Below are positions 24,588 through 32,807 of a stretch of 64,000 nt of DNA, one piece after another. Each line of letters opens with the position of its first letter. Position 1 is the stretch's first letter. The notes beneath the pieces were generated by a model that was not told the DNA's origin, made no database searches, and saw nothing but the letters and a program-made list of their open reading frames with translations. Source of the DNA: JBFGFX01 sp965232455 (GTDB lineage Bacteria > Pseudomonadota > Gammaproteobacteria > Steroidobacterales > Woeseiaceae); contig OZ246981.1 in the NCBI GenBank assembly GCA_965232455.1, forward strand, positions 2,232,001-2,296,000, written 5' to 3'. Position numbers and translations under genes: made by a program.

Positions 24588-25943
24588 ATGCCGGTGGAGG
24601 CGCTTGCTTTCCTTGGGGCGGTTGTTGGCGGGTCAGTGCTAAGTTTCGTACGGCACCCTGTCTGGGGCGTATACGCCTACATCATCGTATTCTACATGGA
24701 CGCACCGTCAAGATGGTGGGGACCAAGTGTGCCGGATCTGCGCTGGTCACTAATTATTGCGGGCGTTACGGCAATAGCAACGCTTATACACAAAACACGG
24801 CAGTCCGACGGAGTCAGTCGCTCTTCGTTCACATCTCAATCACCCCAAGCATTGTATCTGGTTTTCCTTGCGTGGATGTATGTGCAGTATTTATGGGTAA
24901 GTACCGGTGCTGATCACACTGTCGGAGTCACGTACTTCACGAAGTATGCGATCGTAATGTACTTGATTTATGCCAATGTCGATAACCGCAACCGCATGAT
25001 CGGATTCATGACAGTGCACGTTATTGGCTGCTTTTATCTCGCGATACTCGCCTTTTATTCGAACTCATCAGGCCGCCTTGACGGCATAGGCGGCTCAGGA
25101 ATTGACGACTCCAACAATCTGGGCATGCATATGGCGGCTGCGGCCATTATTGCCGGTGGATTGTATTTTTCGGCAAAGAACTGGTTATGGATACTGCCTA
25201 TCGCCGTGCTGCCGTTTCTATTGAATACATTGGTTCAGGCTGGTAGTCGCAGTGGGTTTCTGGCACTTGTCGCCGGCTGCCTCGCAGTTTACATCTATCG
25301 CCCAAAAGGAACGACAATGAAGCTTTGGTCATACGGGGCTGCGGGGATTGTTCTTTTCGGGTTTCTCGCCAGCGAATTCTTTTGGGAACGAATGTCGTCT
25401 ATAAGGGACGCGGCGCAGCAAACCGAGCAAGCGGACTCAAGCGCAATGAGTAGAATTCAAATCGTCAAGGACCAGTGGCGAATGGCCAAAGACCACCCCT
25501 TCGGTGTCGGCCACAAGGGTACGTCAATGTTGAGCTACGAATACATTGATGAACAGCACTGGAGCTTGGTTGGCGGCGGCAGGTCATCCCACAACACGCT
25601 TATGAGTGCACTGGTTGACCACGGATTTGTTGGGCTTCTGATCTGGATTACGTTGAATTGGAAACTGTTTCTAAAATGTCGCGAAACAATCGAATGGGCG
25701 AAGCACAAAAACGACATCCAGCTCAGCTGGCTCGCTGATGTATTGCTTGGCGCTGCAGCCGTGGTATGGGTTGCAGGTCTTTTTTCGCCTTTTCTCAGGA
25801 CAGAGTTATTTATTTGGATCATCCCACTTATCTGTTCACTCTGGGCAGAATCCGTCGGTAGGGGAACCGTAGGAGTTCGTGATTCCGAACAGAAAGCGCA
25901 TGCGAACGATTCTCGGCAGTCAGGATCAGTTCGCCTCGAATAG
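24588..25943 (+). CDS. O-antigen ligase/polymerase-like protein, exosortase A-associated type
   Basis: A 451-residue integral membrane protein with about ten to twelve helices. The large periplasmic loop and following helices show the Wzy_C/WaaL pattern: TLVQAGSRSGFLALVAGC, then GGGRSSHNTLMSALVDHGFVG with the conserved H-N. The N-terminus FVRHPVWGVYAYIIVFYMD resembles the exosortase A-associated ligase family (TIGR03097). It would polymerise or ligate lipid-linked repeat units at the periplasmic face and is the only Wzy-type candidate here. It stands alone on the plus strand between two long intergenic regions. Confidence 0.85.
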   Translation: MPVEALAFLGAVVGGSVLSFVRHPVWGVYAYIIVFYMDAPSRWWGPSVPDLRWSLIIAGVTAIATLIHKTRQSDGVSRSSFTSQSPQALYLVFLAWMYVQYLWVSTGADHTVGVTYFTKYAIVMYLIYANVDNRNRMIGFMTVHVIGCFYLAILAFYSNSSGRLDGIGGSGIDDSNNLGMHMAAAAIIAGGLYFSAKNWLWILPIAVLPFLLNTLVQAGSRSGFLALVAGCLAVYIYRPKGTTMKLWSYGAAGIVLFGFLASEFFWERMSSIRDAAQQTEQADSSAMSRIQIVKDQWRMAKDHPFGVGHKGTSMLSYEYIDEQHWSLVGGGRSSHNTLMSALVDHGFVGLLIWITLNWKLFLKCRETIEWAKHKNDIQLSWLADVLLGAAAVVWVAGLFSPFLRTELFIWIIPLICSLWAESVGRGTVGVRDSEQKAHANDSRQSGSVRLE

Positions 25944-26177
25944 CTTTCGGTGAGCGAGTCGGCGAGCCGGTTTTGGGTGAGAATCGACAGATCGTCGCTA
26001 TACGGCGACAAAACATAACTCCTTGCATTTTCACGCGTTGCAGCGCTTCGGTAATATTCTGAATTAAGACGCTGTTTCCTTCGCGCGACAATTTATCTTC
26101 GGAAATCATCTAAATAGGCTGGAATCAGACTTCCCCAGCAAATACAATTTCCTGTAATATAAGAACAAAATGACTAT

Positions 26178-26193
26178 TGGCATGTTCTTTGCT
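26178..26193 (+). promoter_or_regulatory. Sigma-54 (RpoN) promoter candidate
   Basis: TGGCATG-TTCT-TTGCT fits the -24/-12 consensus TGGCACG-N4-TTGCW with one mismatch, and the invariant GG and GC are ten bases apart. It would start a transcript near 26205 that includes the riboswitch. XrtA loci are often driven by RpoN with the activator PrsR, but prsR is not in this window. Confidence 0.55.
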
Positions 26194-26382
26194 TTACAAC
26201 TGATTTGACCTGGAATCGGTTCGTTGACGAGCGGAGTCGACCTGCGCATTTATTGCCACCGCCAGCTGAATTTTCAGTTCTGCCGACAAGAAGCCGGTTG
26301 GCATTGGCCTTTGAAACTGACTGGCAATGGAGTCATTAAGCAGAATATGGTGAGTGTAGCCTTGCGAATTTTCGGCAATGTG

Positions 26383-26400
26383 GTACAAACAAATTTGTAC
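26383..26400. promoter_or_regulatory. Inverted repeat abutting the riboswitch
   Basis: GTACAAA and TTTGTAC are perfect complements around a CAAA loop, immediately 5' of the aptamer. TACAAA here, with TTGCGA 16 bp upstream, could also be a weak sigma-70 promoter. Operator, promoter or part of P1 folding are all possible. Confidence 0.35.
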
Positions 26401-26482
26401 TGAAAAGGGCAAATCTTCCGAAAGGTAGAGACGCAAAGCTTCCGGTCTACGGGGATTCCTAGGACAGCGGGGTTGCCAGCAA
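26401..26482 (+). promoter_or_regulatory. c-di-GMP-I (GEMM-I) riboswitch
   Basis: The aptamer core reads AAAAGGGCAAA, a hairpin TCTTCC-GAAA-GGTAGA with a GNRA loop, GACGCAAAGC, TTCCGGTCTA, CCTAGGAC, then AGCGGGGTTGCC. This is the Vc2-type order of a c-di-GMP-I aptamer and shares CCGGTCTA and CTAGGA with the second copy at 14 kb. It lies about 150 bp upstream of the secreted-protein gene at 26630, whose transcript may extend through 29072. No clear intrinsic terminator was found, so whether c-di-GMP turns the gene on or off is unknown. Confidence 0.93.
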
Positions 26483-26629
26483 AGGCCTGCATAACTCGTT
26501 CGCAGATATGCTTTTCTGGGTCACCGACATGTTTTTTTGTTCCGTGTTTCGACCGGTGCCGACACATCGGTTGCGCGTGCGCACGGTTGTTGTTCAAGCA
26601 GACTGTAGTTTTTTTGGAATCTATACGAT

Positions 26630-27724
26630 ATGAGACAAACAATTTCAGGAGCCAACTTTCTGACTTCCACCACACTCGGCATTGCCATGATCGGCTGTTG
26701 CGCAACCGTTTCATTTGCGCAAGATGCAGACTCAGATTGGCTGGAGCGATCAACCGCAACTGGCGTACTAATGTCGACGCGTTTCGATACCGAAGCAGAG
26801 GTTACAGATCATTTGTTTGACTCGCAGGGCAACCAATTTACGGACGCTGATCATGTAAGTTGGCAGCAGAGCGGCCAGGTGTCAGGTAACGGCGCCTTGC
26901 GGTTTGATGTTCTTAAGAGCGACGGCAGTCAAAGCGGTCAATGGTGGCGTTATCTTTCTGACGATCAAAGAGACTTTCGAACGGGAGATACCGTATTCGT
27001 GCAGTACAGGGCTTATTTCCCAGCGTACTACGCAACACACCAGTTTGCAGTTAGCGGGTCATCCGGCTGGAAGGTAAGTATTATTTCCAGTCATAAGAGT
27101 TCAAATAGACTCTACGAAATCGTTCATCAAAACACCAACCATCGTGGCCATGTTCAGATGTATAACCGTGACACCAACGGCAGGTATCCGCCGATGGATA
27201 CATCGATAAGTACACCTTGCAGCGGCAGTGATTTCGTTCACCAGAATGCGATAGACAGACTGCCTGGAGTCACGCCGTCCACCTGCCTGGACGCAAGACG
27301 GAAGTATGGTGGTCTCTATTCCTACAACGGACCAGCCCCCGATCCGGAAACCGGCGCATTTATCTACTACCCCGATGAGTGGCTAACTTTCTTGCAAAAA
27401 GTCACCTACGGCTCATTCGGGGCAGGTACCGCAGATACCCACTTTGAGTTGTGGGCAGCCAGAACAGGAGACACTACCTACACGAAGCTGATCGATAAGA
27501 TGATTGATCTCGGATCGGTAATGGACGGAGGCGTTGCCTATTATCCGGATGCTCTGTGGTTGCTCCCATATGACACCAACAGGGTTGCTGACAGCTCAAG
27601 ACAGGACACCTACACACTGCGTGATGAAGTCATTGTTTCAACTAACTTTATTCCAGCTCCGTATTCAACGGGCGGGACGCCCCAACAAAGACCGGCACCC
27701 ATTGAGGATCTTCGGGCCAACTAG
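26630..27724 (+). CDS. Secreted protein, possible jelly-roll glycan-active domain
   Basis: A 364-residue exported protein; the signal peptide ends near TVSFA-QDAD (residue 30). The mature part is rich in beta-strand patterns with many aromatic residues: GQWWRYLSDDQRDF, VFVQYRAYFPAYYATHQF, SGWKVSIISSH, DEWLTFLQKVTYG and DTHFELWAARTGDTTY. This resembles concanavalin-like jelly rolls of polysaccharide lyases, but no catalytic set was recognised. Two Cys (TPCSG, STCLD) may form a disulfide. Control by a c-di-GMP riboswitch and position in an EPS locus suggest binding or cleavage of the polymer (inference). The RBS (GGA) is weak. Confidence 0.65.
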   Translation: MRQTISGANFLTSTTLGIAMIGCCATVSFAQDADSDWLERSTATGVLMSTRFDTEAEVTDHLFDSQGNQFTDADHVSWQQSGQVSGNGALRFDVLKSDGSQSGQWWRYLSDDQRDFRTGDTVFVQYRAYFPAYYATHQFAVSGSSGWKVSIISSHKSSNRLYEIVHQNTNHRGHVQMYNRDTNGRYPPMDTSISTPCSGSDFVHQNAIDRLPGVTPSTCLDARRKYGGLYSYNGPAPDPETGAFIYYPDEWLTFLQKVTYGSFGAGTADTHFELWAARTGDTTYTKLIDKMIDLGSVMDGGVAYYPDALWLLPYDTNRVADSSRQDTYTLRDEVIVSTNFIPAPYSTGGTPQQRPAPIEDLRAN

Positions 27725-27816
27725 GAAGCGTGACTTGCACCAATGCGGATTACGAACGATGCGCGGCGCTAAGTCGAAACGTTTGGGGACACTAAATTAG
27801 AAATGAGGAAGACCAG

Positions 27817-27927
27817 ATGAAAGCTTTAAGAAATCCGGAGTACTCGCACTCCGAGCGAGCAGGCAACGACAGCAGGGCGTATTGTTGCTATGAGGCAAAT
27901 GCGAACCAAAGCGAGGCAGATAAATGA
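27817..27927 (+). CDS. Small ORF translationally coupled to next gene
   Basis: A 36-codon frame with a strong ribosome site (GAGGA seven bases before ATG). Its TGA overlaps the ATG of the secreted protein at 27924 (ATGA). The product is hydrophilic with a Cys-Cys pair and no signal or helix. It may be a leader peptide controlling the downstream gene rather than a functional protein. No homologue is known to me. Confidence 0.4.
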   Translation: MKALRNPEYSHSERAGNDSRAYCCYEANANQSEADK

Positions 27928-29072
27928 ACATGAAGCGTCGCACTTTCCTAACGGCCGTCCCTGGTTTTTTCGCGACAGCGGCTTTGGCGCAGGTCCCTAA
28001 TCCTCCAGTGGGTCTAATGATTGCCGGTGGCGAACCACCGCCCCCACCGCCCCCACCACCCATCGGGGGAGATTCGTCGCTCGCCGATCTTAGCGAAAGT
28101 TTGTCGCCGGGCGATTGGGGCCAGTTAAACTCGGTTACAGGCCAGGACGCCGTAATCGGCAGCCAGTCGGGATCGTCCGGATCAGCGATTACATTCGCAA
28201 ATTCTCAGCCGTGGAATCCGCTCAACCAATCTATAGAGATTATGGGTGCTGACCATCTGGGTGGCGCTAGTGCCTGGATGGAACACGCCCGCTACTCGTC
28301 ATCTACGAATTCCTTTTCTGTCATACATCCCACAGGTTTTCTAAGCGGTATTGGTCACGTTTATGACCATCTTGCAGTGAATCCACATAATGGCGACGTG
28401 TATTTCGTTCCTTATACGGGCTTCACTGGCACCATTCCTCTTTTCCGCAAACCGTTCAGTGGCGGGTCGTATTCACAGGTGTTTAGTTTTACGCCAATTT
28501 CCGATCAAGCCACGCATGGATCGGCATGGTGGTCAGGATCATTTAGCGGCGCAGGAGCACATGGATGTTTTGTCCTCTATGACAACGGTAGCGGAAGCGG
28601 ACAGCTGCGCTGTTATGACCCGCTTTCGGCGTCACAAATCTACTCAAACGATAACGCGGCACCGGGATCCGCCGGAGATGATTATCACACCGTTGTCGAA
28701 TATAGCGCGGTGCACAACGTCGCCGTTTACGGCGGCGGAAAAAGCAACGCAAACAGACTATGGCGTTTGTCGTCGGACGGGAGCGTTACATCAATGCCCG
28801 ACGCTCCTATGAGCATTGGGATGCAAAATGCAAACCTGGTTAATGACCCTGCGAGCGGTAATTTTATTCTGATGGGCTCCGGCCAGCTTTGGGAACTGAA
28901 TCCCACGGGAACTGGCAGGTGGACACGAATGGGTTCTATTCCGAGTGGGGTTGGCGACCCAGCTGCACCAGATGGCATGATCTCTTGCGCAATCTCTGAC
29001 TTTGGAGTCATCGCCTACATAACTCAGGACAGTTCTTCTGGCGGCACGTTTTTTCTCTACAAACATGCGTGA
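27924..29072 (+). CDS. Tat-exported beta-propeller-like secreted protein
   Basis: A 382-residue protein. The N-terminus MNMKRRTFLTAVPGFFATAA has the twin-arginine pattern R-R-x-F-L and a cleavage site near ALA-QVP. A run of nine prolines follows at about residues 38-46. The rest shows propeller-like repeats of short strands (HNGDVYFVPYTGFTGTIPLF, VVEYSAVHNVAVYGGGKSNA, NRLWRLSSDGSVTSMPDAP, GNFILMGSGQLWELNPTG), like kelch or other beta-propellers. Tat export implies folding or cofactor binding in the cytoplasm. It probably shares the riboswitch-controlled transcript. Start at 27924 uses GAGG seven bases upstream; an ATG two codons on is possible. Function unknown. Confidence 0.65.
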   Translation: MNMKRRTFLTAVPGFFATAALAQVPNPPVGLMIAGGEPPPPPPPPPIGGDSSLADLSESLSPGDWGQLNSVTGQDAVIGSQSGSSGSAITFANSQPWNPLNQSIEIMGADHLGGASAWMEHARYSSSTNSFSVIHPTGFLSGIGHVYDHLAVNPHNGDVYFVPYTGFTGTIPLFRKPFSGGSYSQVFSFTPISDQATHGSAWWSGSFSGAGAHGCFVLYDNGSGSGQLRCYDPLSASQIYSNDNAAPGSAGDDYHTVVEYSAVHNVAVYGGGKSNANRLWRLSSDGSVTSMPDAPMSIGMQNANLVNDPASGNFILMGSGQLWELNPTGTGRWTRMGSIPSGVGDPAAPDGMISCAISDFGVIAYITQDSSSGGTFFLYKHA

Positions 29073-29129
29073 GCATCGTTAGTGGAGAAATGCGTTTGTC
29101 GAGCAGTCACAATCAACAATTCACGCTCT

Positions 29130-30329
29130 TTAATCGAGCGCTTGATCTTCGATCAATGGAGAAATCGCTTCGGCAACACGCATAGCGGCGAACTGGTGTC
29201 CGGCTTCGTTCCAATGATTGTCATAAAAAAAGTAGAGCAACGAGCCGGTGTTGCTAACCTCGTTCCGCATCATTGGGAGCAAATCGAGGTTGGGAATTTG
29301 CTCTTCACTGCAAATTTCGGACAGATGCCTGTTCGGACTGTCAAGCGTCCAATCAACGCGTCGCAATGAGTCGTTCGCACCAAACCTGTCTTCCCAAATC
29401 TCCGGATGTACCTGAAAAGCTGTGGGCACCGTCACAACGAACAGCTGTCCGCCGCGCTTCGTCACCTCGGATTTAAGCTCGCGCAAGATGGCGCGTGTAA
29501 CCTGCCAGGCGTCATCCCAAATCTTGGGAGGCTCTCTCTGAAACAGTGGAAGATCCAGCGGCATTCGAGCATCAGTGCCATGCATATCGTCATTTCCACC
29601 CGTTTCAAACTTTCGCGAACCGAAGCGGTTCCACGTGTCTCGAGAAAACGCGTAGACCCTCGAGTTGCGAGCAAGAAACATCTTGATGGGCCCAGACCAC
29701 CCGGCATCGCGATCAAACGGGTATCTGTTTAACGTCAAGCCTTCCGGACCGATATCGTAAAAGGGTTTTCTGGGCCCACCGGAGTCCTGCTCTTCGAGCG
29801 GGGACCAATTATTCCTCACATCATTGCCGACGTAAAAAGTAAGCAGCACAATATCGGGGCTGTATTTGAAGCCCTCATGATTGAAGAACAGCAATGCGTT
29901 GTCCGTTCCGAAACCGCTCACGCCCGCGTTTATGACTTCTGTTTGCTTTGTAACTCCAGTATTGAGCGTTGCCTCAAGAACCTCGCTAAATGCATCTTCC
30001 AGTCGAACCTGAAGAGCTTCAGGAAAGGAGTCGCCAAGTACCAAGATACGCGATGTGCCCTCAGCTTTTTCGTACGGATGGTCCCTATCGCGAAGCCCCA
30101 AAGCGTTTATCTTGATCTTTAGTTCTCGCGATTCGGTCGTCCAGAAGAACTCGTCACCAGCATTGTGCCCCCACCCGTAGTAAGGGTTAGGACTATAGAC
30201 AAGCCTCGAAGTCACCCCCAGAATACGTAATGCTGCTTCTGCAATAAGAAGGGCTACAACACTGCCAATCAGCATGCTCAATGCGATGAGGGACGCTTGT
30301 TTAACCCGCGTGTTGAACGCCATCGTCAT
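29130..30329 (-). CDS. Secreted/anchored SGNH hydrolase (AlgX/AlgJ-like or acyl esterase)
   Basis: A 399-residue protein with one N-terminal membrane helix (residues 13-34) and an extracytoplasmic SGNH domain. RILVLGDSFPEALQV holds the Ser, INAGVSGFGTDN the Gly, LLTFYVGNDVRNNW the Asn-Asp, and YDNHWNEAGHQF the Asp-x-His. The triad is complete. Related proteins include polymer O-acetyltransferases and esterases. It stands convergent to the Tat-exported gene and is the third SGNH protein of the window. The likely role is acyl modification of the EPS. Confidence 0.8.
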   Translation of the reverse strand: MTMAFNTRVKQASLIALSMLIGSVVALLIAEAALRILGVTSRLVYSPNPYYGWGHNAGDEFFWTTESRELKIKINALGLRDRDHPYEKAEGTSRILVLGDSFPEALQVRLEDAFSEVLEATLNTGVTKQTEVINAGVSGFGTDNALLFFNHEGFKYSPDIVLLTFYVGNDVRNNWSPLEEQDSGGPRKPFYDIGPEGLTLNRYPFDRDAGWSGPIKMFLARNSRVYAFSRDTWNRFGSRKFETGGNDDMHGTDARMPLDLPLFQREPPKIWDDAWQVTRAILRELKSEVTKRGGQLFVVTVPTAFQVHPEIWEDRFGANDSLRRVDWTLDSPNRHLSEICSEEQIPNLDLLPMMRNEVSNTGSLLYFFYDNHWNEAGHQFAAMRVAEAISPLIEDQALD

Positions 30330-30442
30330 TCCAGTTTCCCAAAATATATGTAGCTGTGATTACACCGGTGCGAACTACTGTGGCAAAGAAATCCAGCCAC
30401 TTTGTTCAGCTAACTTTGCCTGCCACTAGTCATTCTGTAAAT

Positions 30443-30682
30443 CTAAACCGGCTGAGCCATGATTTCATAATAGTACAGTCGTAATGCCGATTCGGCCCTT
30501 ATCAACATCTGATCGATCCCATACAACAAGCCGGCGAAAAGTCCAAACGATCGAATCGGTCCGGAAACCTTTTTTAGTAGTGACGGCATAGTTGAATCTA
30601 GTAGATCGTGAATTTGCGGCGATTCGCACCAATAGCAATCGCACCGTGCGATTTCGCAAAAAATCTCTCCAATCGACATCAT
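30443..30682 (-). pseudogene. N-terminal stub of a GNAT-type acyltransferase-like protein
   Basis: A 79-codon frame overlapping the stop of the glycosyltransferase gene at 30679. The segment FAGLLYGIDQMLIRAESALRLYYYEIMAQPV resembles the start of GNAT-type proteins seen in such loci, which carry a basic helix ending in a Y-x-x-x-A-Q-P-V-like motif before the catalytic domain. Here a TAG follows immediately, and the next 110 bp encode nothing similar. It is probably a truncated remnant; a genuine small membrane-associated peptide is the alternative. Confidence 0.4.
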
Positions 30683-31935
30683 TTCGTCAAAGTGTCAAAA
30701 AGCTTGGCCAACTCTTTAGTCTGGTTCCGTCGTGAATATCTGGAAACTACAGTATCAGAGACCCTGGGAATCGTATTTGATTTGATTTGATTCAGGAAAT
30801 TCCTCATAGCATCGACGATTTCTGATTGCGAATCCAGCCGAACGACCGAAGAAATGCCGGCGTCAAAAAGTAATTTTGCCGTATCGCCTGTTGGATCGGT
30901 TAACGCCAGTATTGGTCGACCTGCTCTCAGATACTCATACAATTTCGCTGGGATCTGATGATTGCAATCGGATGCTTGAAATAGTAGCAGCCCATCTGCC
31001 TGCATCATTTCCTTCAATGCATCTGAGTATCCCAAGGTGGGGAGCAATTTAACTGAGTCCGCTATATCGAAGTCATCTATTTTCCTCTGCAAATAGTCAT
31101 CGTGCCCGGTGGCTCGGAGACGGATCTCGAAATCCCTCAAATCACCACGATTTTCGTCCTTTAACTGTTTAATCGCCCCAAAAAACTCGGTTGGATCTCG
31201 TTCAGACGGATAAAGTATTCCGCTGTGCAGTAACACTCGCTTTCCTTTCTCGGCGCCGGCGGGAGAAGCCGGATTTTCCGCTACAGAAAACTTTTCTTCG
31301 TCATAGCCGTTTAGAATGCAACGAAACCGCGATCGGTCGATGTGTGGATATCGGTCGACATACATAGTAACCGCGCTGGGCGCTGTAAAAACAGACATTG
31401 CTGCTCGCGACACGACGCGTCTTTCGATCCATTGACACACGCGTCGCCTACTTCTATCCGGCGGATAATGCTCTTCCGTCATGGAATCCCTGAAATCCGC
31501 AACCCATGGGATACCGGTAATTCGATGAATCGTCAACCCAATCAGGTGGGCGGTCGCAATCGGATAGGTTGACCAGATAACGCTGGGGCGATAACGCCTG
31601 ATCAATCGCAGCGCCGGTATTATCGACCCAAACCACCACGCTATCCAGCGATCGGGATAAGCCAGTAGCGAGACATATTTGCCCCGAAAGGACAGGTGCC
31701 GTGCAGTGTCGAGCGCAAAAGCCCTTTTGAGTTCCACATTTTCGGGAATATCGGACAGTTGATCATTGCTGGTTTCAGGATACGCCCGATGGTGAGCCGA
31801 CAATACGATTGGTTCCCACGCGTTCTCTCTCAAATACCGCGAAAAACTCAAGGTACGCTGAATACCACTACTCCCCTTCGCCGGTGGATAGTGATAGGCA
31901 ATCAGCAGAGCACGCTTCACCCCTTCTGTAGCCAT
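30679..31935 (-). CDS. Glycosyltransferase, family 4 type (GT-B)
   Basis: A protein of about 418 residues with GT-B layout. The N-terminal domain carries LIAYHYPPAKGSSGIQRTL (nucleotide-sugar transferase Gly loop) and the interdomain part VADFRDSMTEEH. The C-terminal domain has RVLLHSGILYPSERDP, LPTLGYSDALKEMMQADGLLLFQ and QIPAKLYEYLRAGRPILALTDP, with the E-x7-E-like donor region (KLYEYLRAGRPI). It transfers a sugar from an activated donor in the cytoplasm. The start is unsure: ATG 31935 overlaps the hydrolase gene by 19 bp, and an ATG at 31968 overlaps more. It follows the XrtA hydrolase 1 gene. Confidence 0.85.
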   Translation of the reverse strand: MATEGVKRALLIAYHYPPAKGSSGIQRTLSFSRYLRENAWEPIVLSAHHRAYPETSNDQLSDIPENVELKRAFALDTARHLSFRGKYVSLLAYPDRWIAWWFGSIIPALRLIRRYRPSVIWSTYPIATAHLIGLTIHRITGIPWVADFRDSMTEEHYPPDRSRRRVCQWIERRVVSRAAMSVFTAPSAVTMYVDRYPHIDRSRFRCILNGYDEEKFSVAENPASPAGAEKGKRVLLHSGILYPSERDPTEFFGAIKQLKDENRGDLRDFEIRLRATGHDDYLQRKIDDFDIADSVKLLPTLGYSDALKEMMQADGLLLFQASDCNHQIPAKLYEYLRAGRPILALTDPTGDTAKLLFDAGISSVVRLDSQSEIVDAMRNFLNQIKSNTIPRVSDTVVSRYSRRNQTKELAKLFDTLTK

Positions 31936-32807
31936 CGCACTGTGTAATCGGCCACGGTATTTCGCCATATCCGGGTCGAAAATGTGTGGTTTGCATCAGG
32001 CATTTCAAACCAACTTATCGCTGCTCTTTCTATCAATTTCTTCCATCCTCTGCTGCTACTCACCATTTGCCTAAATTCGGAAGCAGTAAGATCATTTTCG
32101 GACAATATGATCAGCGCCCTGCCCTGAAACTTTTGCAGCGCCGTGAGCATCCGTACTTGGTATGGTAGCTCGGACGAGGACCTCAATTCGTCCGACTGAT
32201 GACTGCCAGACACACTTTTCGTTGCAGACTTACGCTGATCATGCGATTCAGTGCTGGAGTAAAGTTTCCCCACTGCCGATCTAAAGATAACCCAGAGACT
32301 CTTGTTGCGGCTAAATGCACTTTTCCAAAATCCATAGTCAAATAGCCGCTTAGCATAGTAATCCCTGAGAAAAGACTTCGTAACGCCGCCCTCCGGTCTC
32401 ACCCATGGATTCAGCATTACCAAACCCGCGACCCGCGGATCTTTTTCTGCGTATAGCGATGCAGCCGACGCCGCATCACACAATCCCCAGATGTATACCT
32501 TGTTTATTTGCGGGCAAGTCTCCAGGAAAACATCGATAGCGCATTTGATATCATCATCCAATGCTTGGAAACTCCGAGGCTCGCCGCTGCTATCTCCAAT
32601 TCCTCGATGGTCAACTCGAAAAACGGGAAATCCGGCTTGCGCCAGTGTCCGACTTAGCAGCACGAACTGCCGATGGCTTCCCACTCGATACTGCGGTCCA
32701 CCAACTATGACGAGTACGCCGACAGAACCAGAACTCGATGACAAGTGAGCTATTCCAATCAGTTCGGCCCCTCCGCAACGCACCAGCAGCGCTTTTTCGT
32801 TTATCAC
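31917..32807 (-). CDS. Exosortase A-associated alpha/beta hydrolase 1
   Basis: A 296-residue alpha/beta hydrolase of the XrtA-associated hydrolase 1 family (TIGR03100). LVIVGGPQYRVGSHRQFVLL is the family N-terminal block, and VFRVDHRGIGDSSGEPRSF the second strand region. The nucleophile elbow reads WGLCDAASAA, with Cys in place of Ser, as is usual in this family. Asp and His follow late (LSENDLTASEF and PDANHTFS). Substrate is unknown; it always travels with hydrolase 2, an ACP, an AMP ligase and a PLP decarboxylase. GTG start overlaps the hydrolase 2 stop (GTGA), so they are co-translated. Confidence 0.92.
   Translation of the reverse strand: MINEKALLVRCGGAELIGIAHLSSSSGSVGVLVIVGGPQYRVGSHRQFVLLSRTLAQAGFPVFRVDHRGIGDSSGEPRSFQALDDDIKCAIDVFLETCPQINKVYIWGLCDAASAASLYAEKDPRVAGLVMLNPWVRPEGGVTKSFLRDYYAKRLFDYGFWKSAFSRNKSLWVIFRSAVGKLYSSTESHDQRKSATKSVSGSHQSDELRSSSELPYQVRMLTALQKFQGRALIILSENDLTASEFRQMVSSSRGWKKLIERAAISWFEMPDANHTFSTRIWRNTVADYTVRWLQKG

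Larger units (their letters stand above)
25944..26629. other. Long 5' leader region with sigma-54 site and riboswitch
   Basis: 686 bp without a credible protein gene. On the plus strand it holds a sigma-54-type promoter (26178-26193), a 7-bp inverted repeat (26383-26400) and a c-di-GMP-I riboswitch (26401-26482), all reading toward the secreted-protein gene at 26630. The 150 bp between riboswitch and ATG should contain the expression platform. Confidence 0.75.
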
